Counted from the stretch's first letter, positions 18,372-27,223 are shown. The stretch is DNA of 64,000 nucleotides from Bradyrhizobium macuxiense (GCF_007993935.1 NZ_VITY01000008.1:310001-374000), one strand, 5' to 3'. Notes: generated by a model not told the origin, from the sequence alone. Translations and numbers: made by a program.

Positions 18372-18761
18372 GTGCGTTTCCTTCCTTCTGGCTTTGCGGT
18401 TTAGTCATGCAATGCGTCTTGCCGCGCATTCGTTGATGCGTTCAGCAAGCGCTGTGCCAGCGTGGAAATCGCTAGGAGGGCAGCGAAAGGCCGCGTTTCG
18501 GCCACCTGCGGGCTTGGCTCCGGGCTCTGCAGGGTCTCTCGCCGTCTCACCGTCGCGAGATAATGTCGCAACGTTGAGACGCGGCGAACTCGCTCTTACT
18601 CCCTCTCCCAGTTCTTACGGGGAGAGGGTTGGGGTGAGGGGCCGCCTCCTCGCAGACGGTGACAGCGGAGTTTGCGGAGGCTCCCCCTCACCCGAATTCG
18701 AGCTTCGCTCGAATTCGACCTCTCCCCGCACGCGGGGCGAGGTGAAGCGGAGCGTGCCTTA
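18372..18761. other. Intergenic region with a composite repeat
   Basis: This 390-base gap lies upstream of the LLM gene and downstream of the MscS-type gene, both on the minus strand. About 150 bases are a repeat (18595-18743). The rest must hold the promoter of the flavin-monooxygenase operon. No gene is supported. Confidence 0.55.
18595..18743. repeat. Composite palindromic repeat rich in CCCTCTCC / GGGGTGAGG
   Basis: CTCCCTCTCCCAGTTCTTAC with GGGGAGAGGGTTGGGGTGAG forms one hairpin, and CCCCCTCACCCG pairs with the upstream GGGGTGAGGGG. An inner perfect palindrome (GAATTCGAGC TTCGCTCGAATTC) and a CTCCCCGC/GCGGGGCGAG stem follow. The design resembles common intergenic repeats in Bradyrhizobium-type genomes, but only one copy is in this window. 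Confidence 0.65.
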
Positions 18762-21119
18762 TCAACCCGCCGCGCGGCGCGGCATCGCGTTGTTGCTGTC
18801 AGGCTCGGAGGGCGGCGGGAGCTGCATCAGGATGGTCTGGCCCATCGAGGCGATCTCGATGCCCTCCTCCTGGAAGCGCCGCTTCATGCGGCGGTTGAAC
18901 TCGCGCTGCACCGACCAGCGGCCGCTATCGGTGCAGCGGATCTGGCCGACGATCGTCACCACGGACCCGTCGACCTTGTCGACGCCCCACAATTCGAGGT
19001 CGCCGCGGATGAATGCGCGATACGCCGTCTCCTGGCGCATCTGCGCGACGATGTCCTTCAGCACCTCACCAGCGCGGTCGGTATCCTCCTTGTAGGACAC
19101 GTTGACGCTGACCGCGGCATTGCCCGCGCCGCGGCTGGAATTGGTGATCGTCGTCACCGCGCTGAATGGCACGACATGCACCGAGCCGTCGCCGGCACGC
19201 AGCCGCATGGTGCGGATCGAGACATTCTCGACCACGCCCGAGAGGCCCGACACGGTGACGGTATCGCCGACCTGAACGGTGTTCTCGATCAGGAGGAACA
19301 GGCCGGTGATCAGGTCCTGCACCAACTTCTGCGAACCGAAGCCGATCGCGATGCCGACGATGCCGGCGCCGGCGAGCAGCGGCGCGACATTGACGCCGAT
19401 CTCGCTGAGCGCGGTGAGCCCGACGACCGCGACGATCATGCAGAACAGCGCGGTGCGCAGCATTGGCTGGAAGGTGCGCAGGCGCGCGGCGCGGGCATAA
19501 TGCCCCTCGCGCGACAGCGTGTCGATCTGGCGGTCCATCAGCGCATTGGCGACTTCCCAGATCACGGCGGCGGCGAGCGCGGCGATGCCGATCGTCACCA
19601 GCGCCGAGATCAGGCGCGAGCCGATCTGGCCGCCATAGAACCAGACGATGGCATCGACGCCCCAGACCTCGAGCAGCGCGACGAAGCCGATCAAGGCGAT
19701 CACCGTCGTGACCACCTTACGCAGCAGCGGCAGATAGCGGTTGGCGCGGGTCTCCAGCCCCGGGAAGCGCTGGATCAGCTCCGGACTGATGCGGAAGCCG
19801 CGATCGATCAGGCTCAGCACCACCATGGTGACCAGCCGCGTGACCAAGAGCACCGCGACGGTGCCGACGAAATATTGCAGCAGCAGCGAATAGCCGTTGC
19901 GGATGTTGAGCGCCCACACCGCCCACAGCGCGAGGTCGAGCGCGATCGCCAGCACATGCCAGAGTGACGCGAGGCGGTTGCGCGTCCGCGCCGCCAGCCC
20001 GGTACGATCGGCCGGCGCGCGGATGAATTCGGCGACCTGGCGGCGGCACTGCAGGATGATGACCACGACGAACAGATGCACCACCAGCATCACCAGCCGG
20101 ATCAGCGCGGCGTAACCGGCGCGATGCAGCCCGAGCAGCAGCGCGACATTGGCAAAGGCGATGCCGGAGACGCCGACCGCCACGATGCGCCGTGCCCAGA
20201 TCTCGATATAGGCCGCGGTCTCGGCACGAACGCGGAACAGGCCGAACGGCCCTGCCAGCGCGCGCACCGCGCAGATAAGGACGCGCGAAAATACGTAAGC
20301 ATTGACGACGGCGAGGATCACGAGCCGCGTGGTCGACTGGTCGCCGATCTCGGTGCCGAGCAGCGCGGTGGCGATGCCGCCGAACACCACCACCGGCAGC
20401 AATTCGAGCAGCAGGCGGCCGAGCACGAAGGGCAGCCGGACCAGCGACTGCCAGGCGCGCGCCAGGCTGAGCCGGCGCCGATGCGACTCCGGCGTCGGCG
20501 TGACGTCGGCAACCGACGACGGCGGATCGGCGCTCGCGAGCACCGGCACGGGAACGCGCGCGGTCTGCGGCAGCCGCGCTTCGAGGAACGCGACCGGCCG
20601 CTTGATCAGGCGGAACACCACCCATTCGGCAGCGAGCGCGCAGCCGAATACCAGCGCCAGCTTCCAGGCGATATCGATCAGGAGACCATAGGCGTCCGGA
20701 TCGTTGGCGGTACGCACGAACCAGTAATAGAACGCCGGGAAATGCGTCAGCGTGCGCGCGACGTCGGCGACCTCGCGCGACATCTCGCCGACCTGTTCCG
20801 ACACCATCAGCAGGAGCTGCGCGCCGAGACTGTCGGCCGTGAGCGGGATCGGCGAATGCTGCTCGGGTGCCGGCTCCGCAGCCGCCGGCTGAGCAGCAGC
20901 CTGCGGCGAGGCCTTGGCGATGGCGCGCAGCGTGTTGATGATCTCGCCGCGCTTCTTGTCGTCCTGCAGCGTCTCGAGCGCGCGCTTCGCCTGCTCAGGC
21001 GTCAGTGCATCGCTGGTACTGGGTTGCGGCGGCGCCGGCTTGACGGCCGGTTGCGCAAGCGCGGGAGAGACGAACAGGGTGAGGACGAGAAGGATCGCAA
21101 AACGAAATATGTGCGACAC
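18762..21119 (-). CDS. Large mechanosensitive channel, MscS family (YbiO/MscK-like)
   Basis: A 785-residue inner-membrane channel. A signal peptide (RFAILLVLTLFVSPALAQP) leads to a periplasmic region of about 120 residues and then some ten membrane helices. The MscS pore and beta domain are near the C terminus: GIVGIAIGFGSQKLVQDLIT, NTVQVGDTVTVSGLSGVVEN and HVVPFSAVTTITNSS. The length and layout resemble E. coli YbiO (741 residues). It should protect against hypo-osmotic shock. It is divergent from the ClpS-AAA gene. Confidence 0.92.
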   Translation of the reverse strand: MSHIFRFAILLVLTLFVSPALAQPAVKPAPPQPSTSDALTPEQAKRALETLQDDKKRGEIINTLRAIAKASPQAAAQPAAAEPAPEQHSPIPLTADSLGAQLLLMVSEQVGEMSREVADVARTLTHFPAFYYWFVRTANDPDAYGLLIDIAWKLALVFGCALAAEWVVFRLIKRPVAFLEARLPQTARVPVPVLASADPPSSVADVTPTPESHRRRLSLARAWQSLVRLPFVLGRLLLELLPVVVFGGIATALLGTEIGDQSTTRLVILAVVNAYVFSRVLICAVRALAGPFGLFRVRAETAAYIEIWARRIVAVGVSGIAFANVALLLGLHRAGYAALIRLVMLVVHLFVVVIILQCRRQVAEFIRAPADRTGLAARTRNRLASLWHVLAIALDLALWAVWALNIRNGYSLLLQYFVGTVAVLLVTRLVTMVVLSLIDRGFRISPELIQRFPGLETRANRYLPLLRKVVTTVIALIGFVALLEVWGVDAIVWFYGGQIGSRLISALVTIGIAALAAAVIWEVANALMDRQIDTLSREGHYARAARLRTFQPMLRTALFCMIVAVVGLTALSEIGVNVAPLLAGAGIVGIAIGFGSQKLVQDLITGLFLLIENTVQVGDTVTVSGLSGVVENVSIRTMRLRAGDGSVHVVPFSAVTTITNSSRGAGNAAVSVNVSYKEDTDRAGEVLKDIVAQMRQETAYRAFIRGDLELWGVDKVDGSVVTIVGQIRCTDSGRWSVQREFNRRMKRRFQEEGIEIASMGQTILMQLPPPSEPDSNNAMPRRAAG

Positions 21120-21446
21120 GAGGGCCTCTTATTAAAAGTCATTGCGCGACGGCAGATCCCTGGAAGGAATCAGCTCTCGCGCTCGCGCCATGTCGGATCC
21201 CCCCTTTTCGCCCCGATGATGTGTCGGAAGTTTGCCGCTGTGGCGGCCATGTTTTGGCATTTGCCGCAACATAATCGTCACAAGTGTTGAGCCGCGTTTA
21301 CGCATCCAGCGCGTTCCCGGCTGCGCCGGCCGATCGACGCACCACACGTCAGGGATGAGGCCGCAGAATCTTTCGCTTGACGCAGGCCAGCGACCGTGAT
21401 GTTCTTATTTTGTTCTTTCTGGTTCCGATTGCGTTTCGAGGTGATC
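21120..21446. other. Divergent promoter region, no gene seen
   Basis: The 327 bases between the divergent MscS-type and ClpS-AAA genes show no convincing reading frame or repeat. An AT-richer patch precedes the AAA gene (ATGTTCTTATTTTGTTCTTT, 21398-21417). That patch can be read as an N-terminal extension but is more likely promoter DNA. Confidence 0.5.
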
Positions 21447-23180
21447 ATGCACGACGTGTTCAGCGACGACGGTCCGGTCCGGCTCTTCATTCACGACGAC
21501 GATGAAACCCCGCTGGAATTCGTGCAGGATCTGTTGCGTACGGTGTTCGGGAAATCCGAGCAGGAAGCCATTGCCTGCGCCGCCTTGATCGAGGCCAACG
21601 GCGCTATTCCCTGCGGCCCTTATCCAGGACCGGTCGCACGGGCCATCTTCAACTCGGCGAAATGGCTGATCCGCTCCAACGGCCAGCCGTTGATGATCAG
21701 CACCGAATCCGCCGACGCCAGCCGCCCCTGCGATCTCTGCGAAGCCCCAAGGGCCGTGACGGAGATTCTGATCCCCGGTACGACGACTGCATCGCTGTGC
21801 AGCGACTGCCTGCTCGCGGCACGCCGCAGCTCGGAAGACGTGCCGGGCGAGACGTTTCGATCCGCTTACGTTGCGCTCGACTGGCATTTCGCCGGCGTGC
21901 CGCGCAACCTGATCGTGACACGGGCGCGACAGTTTCCGGGCCACATGCGCGCCGACGTTCAGGTCGCGATCGACAAGCTGTTCACCGATCCGATCCACTT
22001 CTTCGGCATCCATGAAGAATATCGCTACGAGACGCTCGACTTCGCGGCGCTGATGAAGGCTGGCCGCAATGCACCGGCGATCGCGCCGCCGCAATATCGC
22101 GACGTCGATATCGGCGAGGCCGAGCCGGTGAAATGCCTCGTCAATGGACTATGGCTGTGCCGAACCGCCGAACTGCGCTACGCCGTGCTGCTGACGTTCT
22201 ATCGCGAATACAATCACGAGCCGTCGCTGCGCATCGAGCTTGCGTTGCCTGCCGGCGCGGCCGGCAATGCTTTCGTGCAGCGCACTTTCGCCGAGCTGGA
22301 AACGGCCGTGCATGCGGCGCGCTCCTATCGCGGCAAGATCCTGTCGCTGGAGGACGGCGCCAATTATCGCGGACGTTCGCGTGGCCTGACCGTGCATCGT
22401 CTGCCGACGGTCGCGCGCGATGACGTGATCCTGCCGGAACGGACGCTGCGGCTGCTCGACCGCAACGTGCTCGACTTTGTCGAAAGCCGCGATCTGCTGC
22501 GCAAGCTCGGCCAGTCGACCCGCAAGGGCATCCTGCTCTACGGCCCGCCCGGCACCGGCAAGACCCACACCATTCGCTATCTCGCCACCAATCTGCCTGG
22601 CCACACCACGCTGATCATCACCGCCGAACAGGTCGGGCTGCTCGGCGCCTATATGAGTCTGGCGCGGCTGCTGCAGCCGACCATGATCGTGATCGAGGAC
22701 GTCGATTTGATCGCACGCGACCGCGAGGACATGGGCGGACCGTGCGAGGAATCCCTGCTCAACAAGCTGCTCAACGAGATGGACGGCCTGAAGGAGGATT
22801 GCGACATCGTGTTCGTGCTGACCACCAACCGCCCCGAAGAGCTGGAGGGCGCGCTGGCCGGCCGGCCGGGCCGCATCGACCAGGCGATCGAGGTGCCGCT
22901 GCCCGACGAGACCGGCCGCGGCAAGCTGGTCCGGCTCTACGGCCGTGGCCTGCCGCTCGAACCGCCCGTCATCGATGCAGCGGTGCAACGCACTGCCGGC
23001 GTCAGCGCCGCCTTCATCAAAGAGCTGATGCGCCGCATCGCCCAGGCCAGCATCGCGCGCGGAGAAGGCCGGGACGTCACCGCCGAAGACATCGACAGCG
23101 CGCTCAACGAGATGCTGTTCGACGGCGGCCGGCTCAACGTGAAGCTGCTCGGCGGCGCGCAGGGAATGAGCGCGGGGTGA
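21447..23180 (+). CDS. ClpS-like / zinc-finger / AAA+ ATPase fusion protein
   Basis: A 577-residue cytoplasmic protein. Residues about 10-85 match the ClpS adaptor core (DDDETPLEFVQDLLRTVFGK, then GAIPCGPYPGPVA). Two Cys pairs follow (CDLC near 95, CSDC near 118), like a ClpX-type zinc finger. A middle domain (about 130-335) is unassigned. The AAA+ module has Walker A GPPGTGKT near 366, Walker B MIVIEDVD near 413, sensor 1 VLTTNRPEE and Arg-finger-region RPGRID near 472. It resembles proteasomal or FtsH-type unfoldases but has no protease domain. The start at 21447 is chosen for GAGGTG just upstream and because the upstream extension is hydrophobic and atypical. An N-degron-directed unfoldase is an attractive inference. 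Confidence 0.85.
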   Translation: MHDVFSDDGPVRLFIHDDDETPLEFVQDLLRTVFGKSEQEAIACAALIEANGAIPCGPYPGPVARAIFNSAKWLIRSNGQPLMISTESADASRPCDLCEAPRAVTEILIPGTTTASLCSDCLLAARRSSEDVPGETFRSAYVALDWHFAGVPRNLIVTRARQFPGHMRADVQVAIDKLFTDPIHFFGIHEEYRYETLDFAALMKAGRNAPAIAPPQYRDVDIGEAEPVKCLVNGLWLCRTAELRYAVLLTFYREYNHEPSLRIELALPAGAAGNAFVQRTFAELETAVHAARSYRGKILSLEDGANYRGRSRGLTVHRLPTVARDDVILPERTLRLLDRNVLDFVESRDLLRKLGQSTRKGILLYGPPGTGKTHTIRYLATNLPGHTTLIITAEQVGLLGAYMSLARLLQPTMIVIEDVDLIARDREDMGGPCEESLLNKLLNEMDGLKEDCDIVFVLTTNRPEELEGALAGRPGRIDQAIEVPLPDETGRGKLVRLYGRGLPLEPPVIDAAVQRTAGVSAAFIKELMRRIAQASIARGEGRDVTAEDIDSALNEMLFDGGRLNVKLLGGAQGMSAG

Positions 23181-23189
23181 GGGAATTTC

Positions 23190-23471
23190 ATGACCATTCC
23201 GTTCGAAAGGCTCAAGTCGCGCTTGTTGGCTAACCCCAAGGTCAGGACCGAGTACGACGCACTCGCACCCGCGTTCGAGATCGCGGCCGAACTAGTGAGC
23301 GCGCGTCAGCGCGCGGGACTGTCGCAATCCGAGCTGGCAGCCAAGATGGGAACGACCCAATCGACCATCGCCCGCCTTGAAAGCGGCCAGACGCTTCCGA
23401 GCACCAAGACGTTGCTGCGATTTGCCAAGGCGACTGGCAGCAAGTTCCAGATTCGGCTCTCGGCCGCGTAG
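23190..23471 (+). CDS. XRE-family helix-turn-helix protein, HigA-like
   Basis: A 93-residue DNA-binding protein. The helix-turn-helix is in RQRAGLSQSELAAKMGTTQS followed by TIARLESGQTLPSTKTLLRFAKATGS, typical of HigA-type antitoxins. The gene begins 9 bases after the ClpS-AAA stop and is probably co-transcribed with it. No RelE/HigB-like toxin gene is adjacent. It could autoregulate the operon or be an orphan antitoxin that is a client of the AAA protein; both are inferences. Confidence 0.8.
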   Translation: MTIPFERLKSRLLANPKVRTEYDALAPAFEIAAELVSARQRAGLSQSELAAKMGTTQSTIARLESGQTLPSTKTLLRFAKATGSKFQIRLSAA

Positions 23472-23515
23472 GCCGTCGCCAGAGCACCAGACCGCGCGGC
23501 CAGCCGATCAATCGA

Positions 23516-25621
23516 TCACCGCGCCGGCAACAGCAACTCGCGCTCGCCGGCGGCAACGCGTGCGAGTTCGTCGGACATCCGCGCCAGCACGCGGTCCCAG
23601 GCCTGCGGCTTGTCCTGGCGGAACAGCCGCATGGTCGGATACCAGGGCGTGTCGGCGCGATCGCGCAGCCAGCGCCAGTCGAGCGCATAGGGACACAGCA
23701 TCCAGACCGGGCGTCCCAGCGCGCCGGCAAGATGCGCCACCGAGGTGTCGACCGCTATGACCAGGTCGAGCGCGCAGACCGCCGCTGCGGTGTCGGCGAA
23801 ATCGCCGAGCGTCGGCGCGAGGTCGACGATATCGGCGCCGAGATTCCGCAGCACCGGCGCATCGTCGGGCCGCGGTTCCCTCTGCAGGCTGTAGAGCTGG
23901 ACGCCAGGTGTGACCAGCCGCGGCAGCACGGTGTCTGCCGGCAACGAGCGCTGGCGGTCGCCCTTGTGCCTGGGATTGCCGGCCCAGACCACGCCGACCT
24001 TCAGCGCGGACACGCCGCTGAGCGCCTCGCGCCAGCGCGCGAGCTTGGCCGCGTCCGCCTGCAGATAGGATGTCGCCGCGGGAATGGTCTCGACGGTGGT
24101 GCGGAAGATCCGCGGCAGGCTGAGCAGCGGCAATTGCAGGTCGAACGGCGGCAATGTCTCGCCGCGGGCGAACACCACGACGCCGGGCAGCATCGGCCGC
24201 AGCAGCGCGACCAGCGCCGGCTGCACCTGCAGCAGGATTCGGCCGCCTCTGCCCACCAGCATCGGCACATAGCGGACGAAATTGATGGCATCGCCGAGCC
24301 CGTATTCGGCGAACAGCAGCAGCGTCCGTCCCGCCAGCGGTTCGCCCTGCCATTCCGGCTCGTCGAACACCGGATCGCCTTCACTGAGCATCTTGGTCTT
24401 GCGGCGCCACTGATACTCCTCGAAGCCTTCCTCGAACTCGCCGTTCATCAGCAGGAAATGCGCGTGGTTGTAATGCGCCAGCGGCTGATCGGGATCGAGC
24501 GCGATGGCCCGCCGCGAGGCCACCAGCGCGGCATCGATCTCGCCGGCATTGCGCAGCGCGACCGCCAGATTTGCATGCCCCTTGGCATAGAGCGGGTCGA
24601 TCTCGATGGCGCGCCGATGCGCCGCGACCGCGGCCTCCACCAGATTCTGCGCCTCGAAGATGATCCCGAGGTTGGTGTGCGCGGCGGCATAGTCCGGCTT
24701 GAGCGCCAGCGCGAGCTCGGCGCAGGCGATGGCCTCGTCGACTTGCCCAAGCTCGAACAGGCAGGCGCCGAGATTGTTGAGGATGACGTGATCGGACGGA
24801 TCGCGGGCCGAGACCTGCCGGTAGATTCGAACCGCCTCGTCGCGCTCGCCGAGTTCGTGCAGCACCATGGCAAGCAGGCGGTGAGGCGCGAGGTTGCCGG
24901 GATCGAGTGCCGTCGTACGGCGGTAGTGCAGGATCGCGTCCTCGAGCCGGCCGAGGCGATAGAGCGCCGCGCCAAGGCCGCAATGCAGCCCGGGATTGTC
25001 GGGATCGGTGCCGAGTCCGCGGCGATAAGCGGTGGCGGCGGCGTCGTGCTTCTTCTGATCGGCCAGCGCATTGCCGAGATTGAGCCAGACGCCGCGATAG
25101 GCCGGATCGCGCGCGATCACCTCGCGATAGGCCTGCTCGGCCTCGACCGGCCGCTGCTGCCCGGCCAGGGCAACGGCGAGGTTGAACCGCGCCCGCGTCA
25201 GGCTGCCATCGAGCGTGATCGCGCGGCGAAACGCGGCCTCGGCCTCGTCGAACCGCGACAGGTCGCACAACGCGACGCCGAGCTTGATGTGCAGGCCGGG
25301 ATCCTTTGGCCGCAGCGTCACGCCGCGCTGGAACGCCGCCACCGCACCTTCATGCTCGCCCTTCACGGCGAGCGCATCGCCGAGCGTGCCGAACGCCGGT
25401 CCATGCTGCGGATCGAGGCTGAACACCCGGCTGAGCAGCACCGCGCCTTCGGCGGCGCGATCCGTCACGAAGGCGATGACGGCGGACAGATGCAGCGCCG
25501 GAACGTGGTCGGGATCGGCGCTGAGGATGTCGCCGCACAGCGTGCCGGCCTCCATCGAGCGGCCCGCGCCATAATGCGCCACCGCATCCAGCAACATCCG
25601 ATCAATCGCCACCTTGCCCAC
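23516..25621 (-). CDS. TPR protein with C-terminal glycosyltransferase-like domain
   Basis: About 701 residues. The first 430 form some eleven consecutive TPR units (for example AYRGVWLNLGNALADQKKHD and YAAAHTNLGIIFEAQNLVEA). The last 270 resemble an ADP-heptose (GT9)-type glycosyltransferase: WQGEPLAGRTLLLFAEYGLG, VGVVWAGNPRHKGDRQRS and LDLVIAVDTSVAHLAGALGR. The architecture parallels O-GlcNAc-transferase-like TPR-GT proteins, so it may glycosylate proteins or surface polymers. There is no signal peptide. I prefer the GTG at 25621, preceded by GGCGGGGGCGG, over an ATG at 25711. It converges on the XRE gene. Confidence 0.85.
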   Translation of the reverse strand: MGKVAIDRMLLDAVAHYGAGRSMEAGTLCGDILSADPDHVPALHLSAVIAFVTDRAAEGAVLLSRVFSLDPQHGPAFGTLGDALAVKGEHEGAVAAFQRGVTLRPKDPGLHIKLGVALCDLSRFDEAEAAFRRAITLDGSLTRARFNLAVALAGQQRPVEAEQAYREVIARDPAYRGVWLNLGNALADQKKHDAAATAYRRGLGTDPDNPGLHCGLGAALYRLGRLEDAILHYRRTTALDPGNLAPHRLLAMVLHELGERDEAVRIYRQVSARDPSDHVILNNLGACLFELGQVDEAIACAELALALKPDYAAAHTNLGIIFEAQNLVEAAVAAHRRAIEIDPLYAKGHANLAVALRNAGEIDAALVASRRAIALDPDQPLAHYNHAHFLLMNGEFEEGFEEYQWRRKTKMLSEGDPVFDEPEWQGEPLAGRTLLLFAEYGLGDAINFVRYVPMLVGRGGRILLQVQPALVALLRPMLPGVVVFARGETLPPFDLQLPLLSLPRIFRTTVETIPAATSYLQADAAKLARWREALSGVSALKVGVVWAGNPRHKGDRQRSLPADTVLPRLVTPGVQLYSLQREPRPDDAPVLRNLGADIVDLAPTLGDFADTAAAVCALDLVIAVDTSVAHLAGALGRPVWMLCPYALDWRWLRDRADTPWYPTMRLFRQDKPQAWDRVLARMSDELARVAAGERELLLPAR

Positions 25622-25734
25622 GATACCGCCCCCGCCTTCAAGACCCCGATGCGGATTAAACGCGCGGCGCCGCCAAATCCGGCACGCGAATATCAGATCA
25701 CGGCCTGCCATCCCGCCCCCTTGACGCCTCGCCC

Positions 25735-25761
25735 ATCATGTAACATATGAAGTTACATGAT
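25735..25761. promoter_or_regulatory. Perfect 10-base inverted repeat over the Rrf2 start codon
   Basis: ATCATGTAAC and GTTACATGAT are exact complements separated by 7 bases (ATATGAA). The right arm contains the ATG start of the Rrf2 gene (25757). It is a likely autoregulatory operator; a dimer bound here would block both transcription and initiation. Confidence 0.65.
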
Positions 25762-26221
25762 ACGCGATAGCCGCCTGTCCAGCGTCCTGCATGGCCTGCT
25801 CCACATGATCGGAGCGGGCGAACCGGTCACGTCGGAGCAACTCGCCCAGGCGATGGCCACCAACCCGGTGGTGGTCCGCCGCGTGATGGCGGGCCTGCGC
25901 GAGCAAGGCCTGGTCCGTTCGGAGAAGGGCCATGGCGGCGGCTGGACGCTGGCGCGCGATCCCGCCGATATCACTCTCGCGGACATCTATCGCGCGGTCG
26001 GCGCGCCGACCATCGTTGCGATGGGCCACCGCTCGGAGAATCCCGGCTGCCTGGTCGAACAGGCGGTCAACGACGCGCTGTCAGGCACGTTTCGCGAGGT
26101 CGAGGCGATCTTCCTGAAACGGCTCGGCGCAGTGACGCTCGACGCGCTGGCGAAGGATTTCAAGCGCCGCCTCGCCAAACATAAACAGAGCCTCGAGGAC
26201 CAGATTCATGCAGTCAAGTGA
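25757..26221 (+). CDS. Rrf2-family transcriptional regulator
   Basis: A 154-residue winged-helix repressor. The DNA-binding part includes VTSEQLAQAMATNPVVVRRV, then AGLREQGLVRSEKGHGGGWT, which is the classic Rrf2 wing. Only one Cys is present in the region where IscR/NsrR have three (GCLVEQAV), so an Fe-S cluster is unlikely. A perfect palindrome overlaps its start codon. The next gene, a methyltransferase, starts inside its 3' end, so the two form an operon and the regulator probably controls it. Confidence 0.9.
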   Translation: MIRDSRLSSVLHGLLHMIGAGEPVTSEQLAQAMATNPVVVRRVMAGLREQGLVRSEKGHGGGWTLARDPADITLADIYRAVGAPTIVAMGHRSENPGCLVEQAVNDALSGTFREVEAIFLKRLGAVTLDALAKDFKRRLAKHKQSLEDQIHAVK

Positions 26222-27026
26222 GCCGGCGAAGCCGCTGCCGTACAACGATCCCGCACACTGGGACAAAATGGTCACCGCCTATGAGGCGCAGTCGCAGCCG
26301 TTCACGACGCTGTTCGCCGACGCCGCGGTCGCGACGCTCCCGATCGGCCCGTCATCGAAAGTGCTCGACGTTGCCACCGGCACCGGCGCCGCGGCGCTTG
26401 CCGCCGCCCGCACCGGCGCTGCGGTCACCGCGATCGACTTCTCCTCCGGAATGGTGGCGCGGGTCCGCGCGCATCGCCTGCCAAATATCGAGGCACGGCA
26501 GATGGACGGCCAGGCGCTCGATCTTCCGGATGCCGCCTTCGATGCGTCGGTGTCGGTATTCGGCGTGATGCTGTTTCCGAACTGGCGCGCCGGACTGCGC
26601 GAGATGGCGCGGGTGACGCGATCAGGCGGATCGGCTTCGATTGCGGTCTGGAAAAGTGCTGACGGCGCCGCGGTCCATCTGCTGCTGTCGCAGATCATCC
26701 GGCGGCTCTATCCCGACAATGTCACGCCGATGCCCTGCACGGGCCTCGCCGAACTCGCCGATCCCGGCCGCCTCTCCGCTGCGCTCATCGCCGCCGGCTT
26801 CTCCGAGCCCGTCGTCGCCGAGATCACCCACGATTTCAAACTCAATGTCGCCAATCCCGGCGATGTCGACAAACTGTTCGAGTTCATGCCGCATTGGAGC
26901 GGGCTCGATGCAGACCAGAGCGCGGCAGTCGCGCGCGCGCTCCGGAGCGAGATCGAGCAGAGACGGACCGGCGACAGCTTCGCGATTCCCTCGACCGCGC
27001 TGATCGCGACGGCGCAGCGGCCGTGA
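26208..27026 (+). CDS. SAM-dependent methyltransferase, class I
   Basis: A 272-residue methyltransferase. Motif I is VLDVATGTGAAALAAA, followed by the acidic loop AVTAIDFS and the motif II/III region MDGQALDLPDAAFDASVSVF. It is of the Methyltransf_11/UbiE-like type that acts on small molecules. The start lies 14 bases inside the Rrf2 gene, implying translational coupling. The substrate is unknown; detoxification or small-molecule modification under Rrf2 control is plausible. Confidence 0.88.
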   Translation: MQSSEPAKPLPYNDPAHWDKMVTAYEAQSQPFTTLFADAAVATLPIGPSSKVLDVATGTGAAALAAARTGAAVTAIDFSSGMVARVRAHRLPNIEARQMDGQALDLPDAAFDASVSVFGVMLFPNWRAGLREMARVTRSGGSASIAVWKSADGAAVHLLLSQIIRRLYPDNVTPMPCTGLAELADPGRLSAALIAAGFSEPVVAEITHDFKLNVANPGDVDKLFEFMPHWSGLDADQSAAVARALRSEIEQRRTGDSFAIPSTALIATAQRP

Positions 27027-27055
27027 CCGCAGGCGCCATCCACGCCTGACCTCCG

Positions 27056-27223
27056 CTAGCGCTTGTCGTCGCTCTGCTTGTCCGTGTCACTCGGCGGCTG
27101 CAGGCCAGGGCTGTTGGCCCAGCGGTCGAGCTCCTCGATAACCCGCCGGTGGCTCGGCCGTAGCTTGGACGAACCACCGGGCTCTTGCGAAAGTTTGCGG
27201 GGCAGCTTGACCTGTTCTGGCAT
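27056..27223 (-). CDS. Small hydrophilic protein of unknown function
   Basis: A possible 55-residue protein starting MPEQVKLPRKLSQEPGG, with a basic middle (KLRPSHRRVIEELDRWANSP) and an acidic, Lys-rich tail. A weak ribosome-binding site (TGGAG) precedes the ATG. Composition and wobble-position GC fit coding, but the frame is short. It sits between the methyltransferase and mscL, in the mscL direction. Confidence 0.4.
   Translation of the reverse strand: MPEQVKLPRKLSQEPGGSSKLRPSHRRVIEELDRWANSPGLQPPSDTDKQSDDKR

Noticed and set aside
21447..23471. A complete HigBA toxin-antitoxin pair
   Set aside because: Only a HigA-like protein is present; the preceding gene is an AAA+ ATPase and no RelE-type toxin is seen on either strand.
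23732..25750. A 672-codon plus-strand frame opposite the TPR-glycosyltransferase gene
   Set aside because: Its composition (Arg, Gln, Asp and His rich) and lack of motifs mark it as antisense noise; the minus-strand protein has clear domains.
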